A stretch of DNA of 6,471 nucleotides from Oxalobacteraceae bacterium UBA5157 (lineage in GTDB: Bacteria; Pseudomonadota; Gammaproteobacteria; Burkholderiales; Burkholderiaceae_D), in the NCBI GenBank assembly GCA_002415335.1, contig DHXL01000312.1:1-6471 (forward strand). Direction: 5' to 3'. The first letter of the stretch is position 1. Every line of letters starts with the position of its first letter. The notes beneath the pieces were generated by a model. The model was not told where the DNA came from, did no database searches, and was given only the letters and a program-made list of their open reading frames with translations. Both the position numbers and the translations under genes were made by a program. Shown in pieces: positions 6,134 to 6,471 of this stretch.

Positions 6134-6471
6134 ATGCGCCGCCATCATCCCTCATCCCCTGAACCCGCAGCCAATCAAGCTACCCGCAATGATTGGGCCA
6201 CGCTGAAGACTTTTTTCCCGTATTTGTGGGCTTACAAATGGCGCGTGTCGCTGGCACTGGCGTTTCTGGTCGGCGCGAAACTCGCCAACGTCGGCGTGCC
6301 CTTGGTGTTGAAGCGCTTGATCGACAGCCTGGCCATCACGCCCGGCCATCCGCGCGCGCTGCTGGTCCTGCCGGTTGGCGTTCTGCTCGCCTATGGCGCG
6401 CTGCGCCTGTCAACGACGCTGTTTACCGAGCTGCGCGAGTTCGTGTTTGCCAAAGTAACGCAGCGCGCCGT
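6134..6471 (+). CDS. Atm1-type ABC transporter (permease-ATPase), N-terminal part, cut by window end
   Basis: The first 112 codons are visible, from the ATG at 6134, and the frame stays open to the right edge. An in-frame TAA at 6122-6124 makes this the first possible start, but no Shine-Dalgarno precedes it. After a short polar His/Pro-rich tail (residues 1-18) comes DWATLKTFFPYLW (20-32). The first membrane segment is about 38-60 with the AKLANVGVPLVLKRLID block (48-64), and the second is about 76-97, followed by ELREFVFAKVTQRA (99-112). This pattern is typical of the Atm1/ABCB7/HMT1 class, whose known members export glutathione-bound metals or sulfur species across the inner membrane, rather than MsbA. 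The full protein should be about 600 residues with a C-terminal ATPase domain, which is not visible here. Confidence 0.82.
   Translation, partial: MRRHHPSSPEPAANQATRNDWATLKTFFPYLWAYKWRVSLALAFLVGAKLANVGVPLVLKRLIDSLAITPGHPRALLVLPVGVLLAYGALRLSTTLFTELREFVFAKVTQRA

Overview
The window looks like chromosomal DNA of a Gram-negative betaproteobacterium. My best guess is Burkholderiales, near the Oxalobacteraceae. This rests on fairly high GC, the overall feel of the proteins and the gene types (a Sec/lipobox lipoprotein peptidase, a FadD acyl-CoA ligase, a YciA-type thioesterase and an Atm1-type ABC exporter). The genus is inference only. There are six protein genes, two of them cut by the window edges. 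I see no rRNA, tRNA, CRISPR array, transposase or integrase.

Layout. (1) Bases 1-1768, plus strand: the C-terminal third of a molybdopterin-dependent oxidoreductase, overlapping by 4 bases (GTGA) a predicted zinc aminopeptidase lipoprotein with a HELAH motif. (2) Bases 1769-1915: a leader with an odd two-codon reading frame behind a good Shine-Dalgarno sequence, and a hairpin. (3) Bases 1916-3526, plus strand: a membrane diguanylate cyclase (7TM sensor, PAS, GGEEF with intact RxxD inhibitory site). (4) Bases 3527-3747: a structured 221-base intergenic region with two exact palindromic elements, a palindromic box, and a possible 21-codon leader frame that runs into the next start. (5) Bases 3748-5430, plus strand: FadD-type long-chain acyl-CoA ligase, followed by a hairpin terminator. 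(6) Bases 5614-6027, minus strand: YciA-like acyl-CoA thioesterase, convergent with fadD. (7) From 6134 to the right edge, plus strand: the start of an Atm1-type ABC exporter, divergent from the thioesterase across a 106-base promoter region that contains an inverted repeat.

Functional links are loose. FadD makes long-chain acyl-CoA and the YciA-type enzyme hydrolyses acyl-CoA, so the two sit at opposite ends of the acyl-CoA pool. The diguanylate cyclase, the peptidase and the exporter are most likely independent housekeeping or signalling units. I do not see a new multi-gene system here. The most unusual signals are non-coding: the leaders and palindromes between 1830-1915, between 3527-3755 and at 6063-6093.
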